Part shown: positions 1 through 7,854 of the stretch, piece by piece
Position numbering within the stretch: the first letter of the stretch is position 1
How the letters are laid out: each line of letters opens with the position of its first letter
Source: Cryobacterium sp. SO1
GTDB lineage: Bacteria > Actinomycetota > Actinomycetes > Actinomycetales > Microbacteriaceae
Direction: 5' to 3'
Length of the DNA: 64,000 bases
Assembly: GCF_004210215.2 (NCBI RefSeq)
Contig: NZ_CP067394.1
Coordinates: 248,001 to 312,000 of the forward strand
The notes under the pieces: model-generated
Databases searched by the model: none
What the model was told of the DNA's origin: nothing
What the model saw: the letters and a program-made list of their open reading frames with translations, nothing else
Program-made: the position numbers and the translations under genes

Positions 1-783
1 GCGCGCCGCCAGGATGCTGCCGATGGCCATCTCGTCGGACGCGGCGAAGATCGCCGTTGGCCGGTCGTGCGGGCTGCCCAGCAGTTGTTTGGCGGCCTGG
101 TAGCCGCCGCGGATGGTGAAGTCGGCCGGCTGGAACAGTTCAGGGGCCACGCCGATGCCGGCTGCCTCCAGCGCGGCTTCGTAGCCGAAGCGCCGGTTGG
201 TGGGCAGGTGGAAGTCGAGGTCGAAGTCCTTGTTGCCGCCGATGTGGGCGATCCGGGTGTGGCCGAGGGCCAGCAGGTGCTCGGTCGCGAGCCTGGCCAC
301 GGCGCCGTCGTCGATGGTGAGGGTGCGCACGCCCGTGATCGGGCCGCCCACGCCGACCAGCGGTTTGCCCAGCGCGTGCAGCCTGGCCACCTCGCTCTCG
401 GTCAGCTCCAGGGAAATCGCGATCACGGCATCCACCCGCTGGCGCAGCAGGAAGTGCTCGAAGACGCTGCGACGCTCGCCGCCGCCGCCGGTGAGGTTGT
501 AGAGCGTGAGGTCGTACCCGTTGTGCAACAGCGCCTTCTGGGCGCCCTCGACGACGCTGGAGAAGAACCAGCGGTTGAGGAACGGCACCACGACACCGAT
601 GTTCTTCATCCGGCCCGACGCCAGGCTGGATGCGTTCGAGGAGACCACGTAGCCCAGCTCGAGCGCGGCGGCCTTGACCTTGAGCCGGGTGGTGGGTGAC
701 ACATGGCCATTTCCGCTCAGGGCGCGCGAAACCGTCGCGGTGGAGACGCCCGCACGGCGGGCGACCTCGTCGATGCCGACCAT
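1..783 (-). CDS. LacI-family transcriptional regulator (3' end cut by window)
   Basis: The first 261 codons are visible and the C-terminal end lies outside the window. Residues 3-21 form the LacI helix-turn-helix (IDEVARRAGVSTATVSRAL), followed by the hinge and a periplasmic-binding-protein-like sugar sensor domain. The start is the ATG at 783. The protein is clearly paralogous to the LacI regulator at 60409-61419: both share SRALSG, RWFFS, YDLTLYNL/YDMTLYNL and a TIDD/AIDD-AARLATEHL segment. It is likely a sugar-responsive repressor. Its target is not visible, because no transporter is divergent from it here: a tRNA gene lies upstream. Confidence 0.93.
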   Translation of the reverse strand, partial: MVGIDEVARRAGVSTATVSRALSGNGHVSPTTRLKVKAAALELGYVVSSNASSLASGRMKNIGVVVPFLNRWFFSSVVEGAQKALLHNGYDLTLYNLTGGGGERRSVFEHFLLRQRVDAVIAISLELTESEVARLHALGKPLVGVGGPITGVRTLTIDDGAVARLATEHLLALGHTRIAHIGGNKDFDLDFHLPTNRRFGYEAALEAAGIGVAPELFQPADFTIRGGYQAAKQLLGSPHDRPTAIFAASDEMAIGSILAAR

Positions 784-938
784 GGGGTTCCTTACCGGCG
801 TGCAAGAAGGGGTATGAAGTGATCATATCCACCGGTTTGCGGGCCGGCTGCCGCGGCTGATTTCGCACTTGGGCCCTTCGGCTTGTATTCTGTCTGAGCG
901 TCTCCGGTCACGTGGCTACATATGGCCGGGTATGCACT

Positions 939-1020
939 GGCGAGTTACCCAAGCGGCCAAAGGGATCTGACTGTAAATCAGACGGCGTAGCCTTCGTGAG
1001 TTCGAATCTCGCACTCGCCA
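939..1020 (+). tRNA. tRNA-Tyr (GTA)
   Basis: The gene folds as a class II tRNA of 82 nt. The acceptor GGCGAGT pairs with ACTCGCC, the anticodon loop CTGTAAA carries GTA, the variable arm is long as expected for Tyr, and the T loop is TTCGAAT. The discriminator is A and the CCA end is not encoded. It stands alone between a LacI gene and an inositol-monophosphatase gene. The 155 bases upstream (784-938) hold no other recognisable feature than a possible promoter around 875-900. Confidence 0.95.
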
Positions 1021-1157
1021 CAGCAAGGATGGGGCAAGACCAGCACAGCACCACCACCACCACCACAACGCGTCGGAGATCCGGCGCGTTTGTGCGTTAA
1101 CCGGCCGGTCACCCTCCGCTCCTGTCGTCGGGGCGCGCTCTGGCGTACCGTGGGCGG

Positions 1158-1991
1158 ATGACCCCCACCACCACGACCGAATTGCTCGCCCTCGCCCAGG
1201 AGACCGCCATGGTGGCCGGGGAGCTGGCCCGGCGCCGGCGAGCCGAAGGCGTTCAGATCGCGGCCTCGAAGTCGTCCCCCGAGGACGTGGTGACCCTCGC
1301 GGACCGGGAGACCGAGGCGCTGATCCGGGGCCTCTTGGCGGATGCGCGACCGAATGATGGCTTCCACGGCGAGGAGTCCACCGCCACCGCCGGCACCTCG
1401 GGCCTCACCTGGGTGGTCGACCCCATCGACGGCACCGTCAACTACCTGTACGGCATCCCCTTCTACGGCGTGAGCATCGCCGTGGTGGAGGGCGACCCCG
1501 ACCCGGCCAGCTGGACTGCCCTGGCCGGCGCCGTGCGCAACCCGGCCATCGACGAGCTCTTCTCGGCCAGTGCCGGCGGCGGGGCGCACCTGAACGGCCG
1601 GGCCCTGCAAGTTGCCGGCGGGGTGCCGCTGTCCCTGGCCCTGTTCGGCACCGGATTCTCCTACGACTCGGTGCGGCGCACCCGCCAGGCGAACGTGCTG
1701 CACGGCTTGATCCACCGCGTGCGCGACGTGCGGCGGATGGGCGCGGCCTCGCTCGACCTGTGCTCGGTCGCCGCCGGCCGGCTCGACCTCTATTACGAAC
1801 GCGGGCTGAACCCGTGGGACCACGCCGCCGGTGCCCTGGTCGCCGCCGAGGCCGGCGCCCGGGTGGGCGCATTCGGTGACGACCGTGAAGGCCTCAGCCT
1901 TCTCATCGCGGCCGCGCCCGATCTCTACGACGCGGCCGAGCCGCTGCTGGTGAATCTTTTCGAAGAATTTATGGCGGATGACGACATTTGA
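1158..1991 (+). CDS. Inositol monophosphatase family protein
   Basis: A 277-residue member of the Mg2+-dependent, Li+-sensitive sugar phosphatase family, which hydrolyses inositol phosphates, histidinol phosphate or related sugar phosphates. Metal-binding motifs are intact: GEES at 71-74, DPIDGT at 88-93 and WDHAAG at 220-225 with its aspartate. Length matches the family. ATG start. The substrate cannot be decided from sequence; histidinol-phosphate phosphatase and suhB-like roles are the main alternatives. The gene stands alone, with 137 bases separating it from the tRNA-Tyr gene. Confidence 0.9.
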   Translation: MTPTTTTELLALAQETAMVAGELARRRRAEGVQIAASKSSPEDVVTLADRETEALIRGLLADARPNDGFHGEESTATAGTSGLTWVVDPIDGTVNYLYGIPFYGVSIAVVEGDPDPASWTALAGAVRNPAIDELFSASAGGGAHLNGRALQVAGGVPLSLALFGTGFSYDSVRRTRQANVLHGLIHRVRDVRRMGAASLDLCSVAAGRLDLYYERGLNPWDHAAGALVAAEAGARVGAFGDDREGLSLLIAAAPDLYDAAEPLLVNLFEEFMADDDI

Positions 1992-2176
1992 GGCTCTGGG
2001 CGCCGACGCGGCCGCCCTCGCCGCAGGATGGCAGGGAAAAAGCCGGAATTGCTATCACGCCTGACCCCTCCCGCGCATCCTCCACAGGGTGGGGTCTACC
2101 CCGTTTTCGGGTGTGATTCGGCGACATCAAATGGTGATTTCGCGCCTCGCAAGCTAGCCTTTATTCATTCGTTACT

Positions 2177-3595
2177 TTGGCCCCGGCCAGATTACGAGCC
2201 TCTCGTTCACTCAATCGCGCCGAAAGTACCCGCCCTTTGTCACGTCACACGCCGTTGTCGGATGCCTCTGTAGCCGACCCCAGTGACCCCTCACAAAGCA
2301 ACGCCGGCCGGCACGGAACGCCCGGAGCTGACCGCGCGGCCGCCGCGCCCGAGCGCACGCTGACGCGTCGCGAACAGCGCGAACTCGAGCGCCGCGCCGC
2401 GGCCCGGACCGAACCGGCCTCGGCCGCCGACGCCGCAAGCGCGGAAAACACCGACTTTGTTGCCGTCGCCCACGTGGACGCCGATGTGATGGACGCCGAG
2501 CCCGCCGCCGGACTGTCACCCGAGGTCCACCGCCTGGTCGGCGCCGAGCTGGCCGAAACTCACCTCGAGGCAGTCGTCCTCAAGGAACGCGACCTGGCCC
2601 TGCCCGCCAAGCCGGCCTACGAGCAGATCCCGAGCGACGTTTCCCCGAACACGACCACCACGACCATCGTGCTGCCGTCGCGCGCGGCCCTGCGTGCCCA
2701 GCTGCGCGCCGCGTCGGCGAGCGACGACACCGCGCCAGCGACAGCGCCCGCCGCGGCGTCAGAGGCCCGCACGGAGCCGAGCGAGCCCGAGCGTACCCTT
2801 CCGGACTTCGTGCCGCGCGCCCGGGCGCTGCCGTCCGCGCCCAAGCGCGCCGACTCGACCCGCTCCGGCCACCACCGCATGCGCATGCTGGCCACCAAGG
2901 GTGGGTCGATCATCGCCATGTCCTTCGTAGCCTTGATGGCCGTAGCCACCTCGATCCCCGCGGACGCGCTACTGTCCTCGAGCGATGTGCAGGCCGCGGC
3001 CCTTGAAGCCAAGAAGCCCACCAGCGGCGCCGAGCCGACCCAGGTCATTAACTTGGCCAACGGCACCGACACCATCACGGTCGAGCAGGACAGCTACCAG
3101 TCGCAGTCCATCGCCGAGGTCGCCGCCGCGAGCGGCATCCGGATGGAAGACACCTTCAGCAACAATCCGAACGGAAGCATCCAGTGGCCGTTCGCGGTCG
3201 GCGTGCACGTTGGCGACCAGTTCGGCTACCGCAACTGCGCGGGCTGCTCGGTCAATCACGGCGGCCAGGACTTCAACCCCGGGATCGGAGCGCCCATCCA
3301 GGCGATCGCCGACGGTGTGGTCAGCTTCACCGAAGACGGCGAAGGCAGTCTCGGCGTGCACATGATCATCGAGCACATGATCGACGGTAAGAAGGTCTCC
3401 AGCGTGTACGCGCACATGGTGCACGGGTCGATGCTGCTGAAGACCGGTGACGTCGTCAAGGTGGGCCAGGTCATCGGCAAGGTGGGTTCAACGGGTATGT
3501 CGACCGGCCCGCACCTGCACTTCGAGATCCGCCTCGGCGGCATCAGCGGCACAAAGACCGACCCGTTGGTCTGGCTGTACGCCAACACCAACTAG
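2177..3595 (+). CDS. Membrane-anchored M23 family metallopeptidase (LytM-type)
   Basis: A protein of up to 472 residues. A long, charged, Ala/Pro-rich N-terminal part (about 1-240) is probably cytoplasmic, one transmembrane segment lies near 241-263, and an exported linker leads to a C-terminal LytM peptidase domain. Zinc ligands are complete: HGGQD at 361-365, YAHM at 411-414 and HLHF at 446-449. The likely role is cleavage of peptidoglycan cross-bridges during growth or division. The start is uncertain: TTG at 2177 and TTG at 2255 are both in frame and neither has a good ribosome-binding site. The 185-base leader (1992-2176) shows no riboswitch that I recognise. Confidence 0.85.
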   Translation: MAPARLRASRSLNRAESTRPLSRHTPLSDASVADPSDPSQSNAGRHGTPGADRAAAAPERTLTRREQRELERRAAARTEPASAADAASAENTDFVAVAHVDADVMDAEPAAGLSPEVHRLVGAELAETHLEAVVLKERDLALPAKPAYEQIPSDVSPNTTTTTIVLPSRAALRAQLRAASASDDTAPATAPAAASEARTEPSEPERTLPDFVPRARALPSAPKRADSTRSGHHRMRMLATKGGSIIAMSFVALMAVATSIPADALLSSSDVQAAALEAKKPTSGAEPTQVINLANGTDTITVEQDSYQSQSIAEVAAASGIRMEDTFSNNPNGSIQWPFAVGVHVGDQFGYRNCAGCSVNHGGQDFNPGIGAPIQAIADGVVSFTEDGEGSLGVHMIIEHMIDGKKVSSVYAHMVHGSMLLKTGDVVKVGQVIGKVGSTGMSTGPHLHFEIRLGGISGTKTDPLVWLYANTN

Positions 3596-3609
3596 CGCCG
3601 GTCAGGTCT

Positions 3610-3779
3610 TCTCACCAGGTCTCGACAAGCTCGACCAGCGTTGGCGTGAGGTCCTCTCACCAGGTCTCGACAAGCTCGACCAGCGATGGCGTGAGGTCCT
3701 CTCACTAGGTCTCGACAAGCTCGACCAGCGGTGGCGTCAGGTCGGATCGCGGGGTCTCGACGAGCTCGACCAGCGGGGC
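3610..3779. repeat. Tandem array of 45-bp units with GGTCTCGACAAGCTCGACCA core
   Basis: Four head-to-tail copies of a 45-bp unit follow the peptidase gene. Cores start at 3618, 3663, 3708 and 3753. The fourth copy has diverged (a substitution in the core and different flanks). The core is a partial palindrome (TCGACAAGCTCGA). The same core is found inside the aceB coding region near 39901. It belongs to the small interspersed repeats typical of Microbacteriaceae. The array sits between convergent genes. Confidence 0.85.
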
Positions 3780-3783
3780 TGGG

Positions 3784-4545
3784 TCAGACGGCCTTGTCCA
3801 GGAACGCCTCGAGCAGCGAGCGGGGGAGCGGGAACGGCGCCAGGCCGTCCGAGCCGTGCTGGGTGGGTTGCGCCCACCGGGTCGGTGCGTCCGCGGGCGT
3901 CGTCCCCAACGACACGACCTGGTCATGCAGGCGCTCCATGTCGACGTCGAGCTGGTTGGCCACGTCGGCGGCCTGCTTGAGCTCGCCCACGAGTGCGGTC
4001 GGCACGGCGCCGTCGTACTTGTAGAAGATCTTGTGCTCGAGGCTGGCCCAGAAGTCCATCGCCACTGTGCGGATCTGCACCTCGACCGTGACCGGCTGCA
4101 CCCGGTCGGACATGAACACGGGGATCGCGACGATCAGGTGCAGGCTCCTGTACCCGTTCGACTTGGGTTCTGTGATGTAGTCCTTGACCTGCAGAACGGT
4201 GATGTCGCGCTGGCCGGTGAGCATCTCGAGCACCCGGTAGGTGTCCGAGATGAAGCTGCAGGTGATGCGGATGCCCGCGATGTCCTGGATGTTGTCCCGG
4301 ATGCCCTCGAGGTCAAGCGGGTAACCCTTGCGGTTGGCCTTCTGGAGGATCCCCTCCGGCGACTTGAGCCGGTGGCTGACATGCTCGATCGGGCTGTAGT
4401 CGTGGATCGCGCTGAACTCCTCCTTGAGAATGTTGACCTTGGTCATCATCTCGTCGGTCGCGAACTTGTACGACATCATGAACCGGGTGAGTTCGGTCCG
4501 GATCTGTTGGAGGTCGCTGGGCCATTCGAGATCCTGGTCGGTCAC
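3784..4545 (-). CDS. Small alarmone synthetase, RelA/SpoT synthetase domain (RelQ/YjbM-like)
   Basis: A 253-residue single-domain GTP pyrophosphokinase that makes (p)ppGpp from ATP and GTP/GDP. It has no hydrolase, TGS or ACT domain, so it is not the long Rel. Synthetase motifs are present: HRLKSPEG (58-65), DIAGIRI (88-94), KSNGYRSLH (128-136) and EVQIRT (155-160). I chose the GTG at 4545 because AGGGGAG lies just upstream; an in-frame ATG at 4590 has no such site. It is convergent with the peptidase gene across the 45-bp repeat array. Confidence 0.9.
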   Translation of the reverse strand: MTDQDLEWPSDLQQIRTELTRFMMSYKFATDEMMTKVNILKEEFSAIHDYSPIEHVSHRLKSPEGILQKANRKGYPLDLEGIRDNIQDIAGIRITCSFISDTYRVLEMLTGQRDITVLQVKDYITEPKSNGYRSLHLIVAIPVFMSDRVQPVTVEVQIRTVAMDFWASLEHKIFYKYDGAVPTALVGELKQAADVANQLDVDMERLHDQVVSLGTTPADAPTRWAQPTQHGSDGLAPFPLPRSLLEAFLDKAV

Positions 4546-4673
4546 GAGCGCTCCCCTGTCAACGATGGCCCCACGAGTGCGCGTGGCCACCTCGAGTCTG
4601 CCACCCCCCGCATCGGCACTCGCTGGGAGCGCGCTGCGAGCGGGGGTGGCGACTGGATGGGTGCCTGCCGGGC

Positions 4674-6344
4674 TCAGCCCCGCAACCAGGCGGTGGTGTC
4701 ACCGGGCAGCGTGCGCCCGATCAGGGCAGCGCTGGACAGCAGCACATCGCCGGCCGGCAGCTCCACGGGCTGGTCGCCGGTGTTGGCGACCACAATCACA
4801 CCCTGGTTGCGGAAGACGAGAACGTCATCACTCGGCGAGGACAGCCACTGAACCGAGCCGAGGCCGAGGTTGTTCTGGCGGCGAAGCGCCAGGGCGTCCG
4901 TGTAGAGCTCGAGGGTCGATCCCGCAACACCGGCCTGCGCGTCACGGGCCAGCTCCGCCCACTCGGCGGGCTGGGGCAGCCAACTCTTCGCGCTCGGCCC
5001 GAAGCCGTACGACGGGGACGCGCCTTCCCACGGGATCGGCACGCGGCAGCCGTCGCGGCCGTAGCGCTCCCCGTTGGTGCGGAACCAGGTGGGGTCCTCC
5101 CGCGACGAGTCAGGCAGGTGGATGACCTCAGGCAGTCCGAGTTCCTCGCCCTGGTAGATGTAGCTGGAGCCGGGCAGGGAGAGCATCAGGGCGGATGCGG
5201 CGCGAGCTCGACGCAGCCCGACCACGGTGTCCGGCAGGCCGACGGTGTTCGGTCCGATGCCGTGGCCCTGCAGGTTGTCGGCGGTGAGCGCGAGCCTGGA
5301 CGCGTGCCGCACGACGTCGTGGTTGGAGAGCACCCAGGTGCTCGGCGCCCCCACGGCGCTGAACGCGGCCAGCGAGTCGTCGATCACGCGGTGCAGAGCC
5401 TCGGCCTGCCACGAGGTTTCCAGGTAGGCGAAGTTGAAGGCCTGGTGCATCTCGTCCGGCCGCACCCACTGCGCCACCCGGTAGAGCGGGTCGACCCAGG
5501 CTTCGGCGGCCAGGATGCGGTCACCCTTGTATTCGTCCAGCACGAGACGCCAGTCGCGGTAGATGTCGTGCACGCCGTCCTGGGCCCAGTACGGGGCGCC
5601 CGCGACGGGCTCGGCCACGACGCCGGGCTCGAGCGCGGTTGTCGCGCCGCCCATGCTGCCGCCGTCGGCGGGCGGGGTGTAGTCCGGCAGGCCCTTGGCC
5701 TTGATCATGCCGTGGGCCACATCCACCCGGAAGCCGTCGACGCCGCGGTCCAGCCAGAACCGGAGCACGTCACGGAACTCGGTGCGCACCCATTCGTTGT
5801 CCCAGTCGAAGTCGGGCTGGGTGGTGTCGAAGAGGTGTAGGTACCACTGGCCGGGCGCACCGTCGGGATCGGTCGTGCGGGTCCAGGCGTTGCCGCCGAA
5901 CACGGATTCCCAGTTGTTCGGGGGACGCTCGCCGTTCTCGCCGAGGCCGTCACGGAAGATGTAGTGAGCGCGTTCGTCGCTGCCGGGGCCGGCGGCCAGG
6001 GCGGCCTTGAACCACGGGTGGTCGCTGGAGGAGTGGTTGGGCACGATGTCGACGATCACGCGGATGCCCAGGGCGTGCGCGACGGCCTGCATCTCGTCGT
6101 AGTCGGACAGGGTGCCGAACAGCGGGTCGACGTCGCAGTAGTCGGACACGTCGTAGCCGGCGTCGCGCTGCGGCGAGGTGTAGAAGGGCGACAGCCAGAT
6201 GGCGTCCACCCCCAACTGGGCCAGCTGCGGCAGGCGCGACCGGATGCCGGCGAGGTCGCCCATGCCGTCGCCGTTGGCGTCAGCGAACGACCGCGGGTAG
6301 ATCTGATAAATAACGGCGGTACGCCACCACTCTGTGCCTGTCAT
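4674..6344 (-). CDS. aglA: Alpha-glucosidase, glycoside hydrolase family 13 (oligo-1,6-glucosidase type)
   Basis: A 556-residue cytoplasmic GH13 enzyme that releases glucose from short alpha-glucosides such as maltose, isomaltose or maltodextrins. The catalytic triad is visible: Asp208 in GFRVDVAH, Glu281 in AAEAWV and Asp343 in LSNHDVVRH. The N-terminus YQIYPRSFADANGDGMGDL is typical. The ATG at 6344 begins the family's normal N-terminus; the reading frame is open further upstream but without homology. It is divergent from the maltose transporter genes and shares the intergenic operator region, so it probably hydrolyses the sugars that this transporter brings in. Confidence 0.93.
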   Translation of the reverse strand: MTGTEWWRTAVIYQIYPRSFADANGDGMGDLAGIRSRLPQLAQLGVDAIWLSPFYTSPQRDAGYDVSDYCDVDPLFGTLSDYDEMQAVAHALGIRVIVDIVPNHSSSDHPWFKAALAAGPGSDERAHYIFRDGLGENGERPPNNWESVFGGNAWTRTTDPDGAPGQWYLHLFDTTQPDFDWDNEWVRTEFRDVLRFWLDRGVDGFRVDVAHGMIKAKGLPDYTPPADGGSMGGATTALEPGVVAEPVAGAPYWAQDGVHDIYRDWRLVLDEYKGDRILAAEAWVDPLYRVAQWVRPDEMHQAFNFAYLETSWQAEALHRVIDDSLAAFSAVGAPSTWVLSNHDVVRHASRLALTADNLQGHGIGPNTVGLPDTVVGLRRARAASALMLSLPGSSYIYQGEELGLPEVIHLPDSSREDPTWFRTNGERYGRDGCRVPIPWEGASPSYGFGPSAKSWLPQPAEWAELARDAQAGVAGSTLELYTDALALRRQNNLGLGSVQWLSSPSDDVLVFRNQGVIVVANTGDQPVELPAGDVLLSSAALIGRTLPGDTTAWLRG

Positions 6345-6375
6345 GTCGAAAAGACTACGGCATTCCACATTGCAT

Positions 6376-6387
6376 GCAAGCGTTTCC
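6376..6387. promoter_or_regulatory. Probable LacI-type operator, alpha-glucosidase side
   Basis: GCAAGCGTTTCC lies 32 bases upstream of the alpha-glucosidase start, next to the palindrome TGCATGCA (6371-6378). Its reverse complement GGAAACGCTTGC matches the site at 6471-6482 in 10 of 12 positions. It also matches 11 of 12 positions of a site at 61626-61637 in the other sugar locus. LacI-family operators commonly have such half sites around a central CG. Which regulator binds it is not known. Confidence 0.6.
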
Positions 6388-6470
6388 ACAAACCGAGCCC
6401 GTGCGGAACGCTCGTTAACTATTGATAACCACAGACCGGGTTGCCAATCGTTCAAATGGCAGGTATACCT

Positions 6471-6482
6471 GTAACCGCTTGC
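6471..6482. promoter_or_regulatory. Probable LacI-type operator, binding-protein side
   Basis: GTAACCGCTTGC lies 34 bases upstream of the binding-lipoprotein start and is oriented opposite to the site at 6376-6387. A weaker third copy may lie around 6443-6454. The pair of sites would allow joint control of the divergent alpha-glucosidase and transporter genes. Confidence 0.55.
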
Positions 6483-6516
6483 ACAATTGTCAATGTTGAT
6501 CATGAAAGGCACACCA

Positions 6517-7749
6517 ATGATGGTGAAGAAGAATGGCTTGCTCGCCGCCGGCGCAATAGCCGTCGCCGCGTCCCTGGCCCTGGCCGGCTGCGCGGCTGGT
6601 TCGAACTCGAGCGGCACCACATCGGATGCCGACTCCAGCACACTGACCGTGTGGGTGGATGCCGACCGCGCCGCCGTGTTGAAGGACGCTGCCGCGGCCT
6701 TCACCAAGGAGTCCGGTGTCAAGGTCAAGCTGGTCCAGAAGGACTTCGCAAAGATCCAGGAAGAGTTCATCGCTCAGGTGCCCACCGGCAAGGGCCCGGA
6801 CATCACGATCGCCGCGCACGACTGGCTCGGCAACTTCGTGAGCAACGGCGTGGTTCAGCCCGTCGAGCTCGGCGACACCGCGGCCGACTACCAGCAGGTC
6901 GCCGTTACCGCCATGAGCTACGAGGGCAAGACCTACGGCGTGCCGTACTCCATCGAGAACATCGCGCTGCTCCGTAACACCGCGCTGGCACCCACCGCGC
7001 CGGCCACCTTCGACGACATGACCGCCGCCGGCGTCGCCGCCGGAACCGAGTTCCCCTACCTCGTGCAGATCGGCCCCGAGGCCGACCCGTACCACCTGTA
7101 CCCGTTCCAGACCTCGTTCGGCGCTCCGGTCTTCGGCACCAACGCGGACGGCAGCTACAACCCCGACGACCTCACCGTGGGCAACGCCGGTGGCGAAGCC
7201 TTCGCAACCTGGCTGGCCTCCGAAGGCGCAGCAGGCCGGATGAGCGTCAACCTCACCGGTGACATCGCCAAGGAGAAGTTCTTCGCCGGCGCGTCGCCGT
7301 TCCTGCTCACCGGGCCGTGGAACGTGCCGGACGCGCAGGCCGCGGGCATCGACCTCTCCATCGACGCCGTACCGTCGGCCGGCGGCCAGGCCGCCCAGCC
7401 CTTCGTGGGTGTGCAGGGCTTCATGGTCAGCGCGAAGACCAAGAACGCCATCGCCGCCAACGAGTTCCTGGTGAACTACATCGGCAGTGAAGACGTGCAG
7501 ACCGCGCTCTACGACGTCGGTGGACGCCCGCCGGCACTGACCGCCGCGTTCGAGTCCGCCAGCTCCGACCCGATCACCGCCGGATTCGGTGCCGTCGGCG
7601 CCTCCGCCGTGCCGATGCCCAACATTCCGCAGATGGGCAAGGTCTGGCAGTTCTGGGGCGTCACCGAGGCTGCGATCATCAGCAACCAGGGTGACCCCGT
7701 GCAGCTGTGGCAGAAGATGACCGCGGACATCGCGGCCGCCATCCAGTAA
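6517..7749 (+). CDS. malE: Maltose/maltodextrin ABC transporter substrate-binding lipoprotein
   Basis: A 410-residue extracellular solute-binding protein (family 1). A lipoprotein signal peptide ends in LALAGC, with lipidated Cys25, followed by a Ser/Thr-rich linker and the two-lobed sugar-binding fold; DYQQVAVTAMSYEGKTYGVP is typical of MalE proteins. GAAAGG precedes the ATG at 6517 by 7 bases, which favours it over the ATG codons at 6493 and 6502. It is the first gene of an operon with malF- and malG-like permeases and a GH13 enzyme. No ATPase gene is present here; such systems usually share an MsiK/MalK encoded elsewhere. Confidence 0.93.
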   Translation: MMVKKNGLLAAGAIAVAASLALAGCAAGSNSSGTTSDADSSTLTVWVDADRAAVLKDAAAAFTKESGVKVKLVQKDFAKIQEEFIAQVPTGKGPDITIAAHDWLGNFVSNGVVQPVELGDTAADYQQVAVTAMSYEGKTYGVPYSIENIALLRNTALAPTAPATFDDMTAAGVAAGTEFPYLVQIGPEADPYHLYPFQTSFGAPVFGTNADGSYNPDDLTVGNAGGEAFATWLASEGAAGRMSVNLTGDIAKEKFFAGASPFLLTGPWNVPDAQAAGIDLSIDAVPSAGGQAAQPFVGVQGFMVSAKTKNAIAANEFLVNYIGSEDVQTALYDVGGRPPALTAAFESASSDPITAGFGAVGASAVPMPNIPQMGKVWQFWGVTEAAIISNQGDPVQLWQKMTADIAAAIQ

Positions 7750-7771
7750 CACGCACCACCTGGCACTACCG

Positions 7772-7803
7772 GGTGCGCCCGGCCCCTCAGGGCCGGGCGC
7801 ACC
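7772..7803 (+). terminator. Intercistronic hairpin between malE and malF
   Basis: A perfect 14-bp stem (GGTGCGCCCGGCCC with GGGCCGGGCGCACC) and a CTCA loop follow the binding-protein gene. There is no U-run. In sugar importer operons such hairpins usually protect the upstream mRNA, or terminate in part, so that binding protein is made in excess over permease. An analogous hairpin follows the binding-protein gene at 63107-63132. Confidence 0.7.
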
Positions 7804-7854
7804 ATCCGCAGCACCGCACGCAACTCCGCCGGCAGGCGCGCTAGAGAGCAGACA

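Noticed and set aside
1992..2176. ydaO-type c-di-AMP riboswitch upstream of the M23 peptidase
   Set aside because: Peptidase genes in actinobacteria often have one, but I could not find its conserved segments in this leader.
3610..3779. CRISPR-like array
   Set aside because: Units are directly adjacent 45-bp repeats without unique spacers and no cas gene is near.
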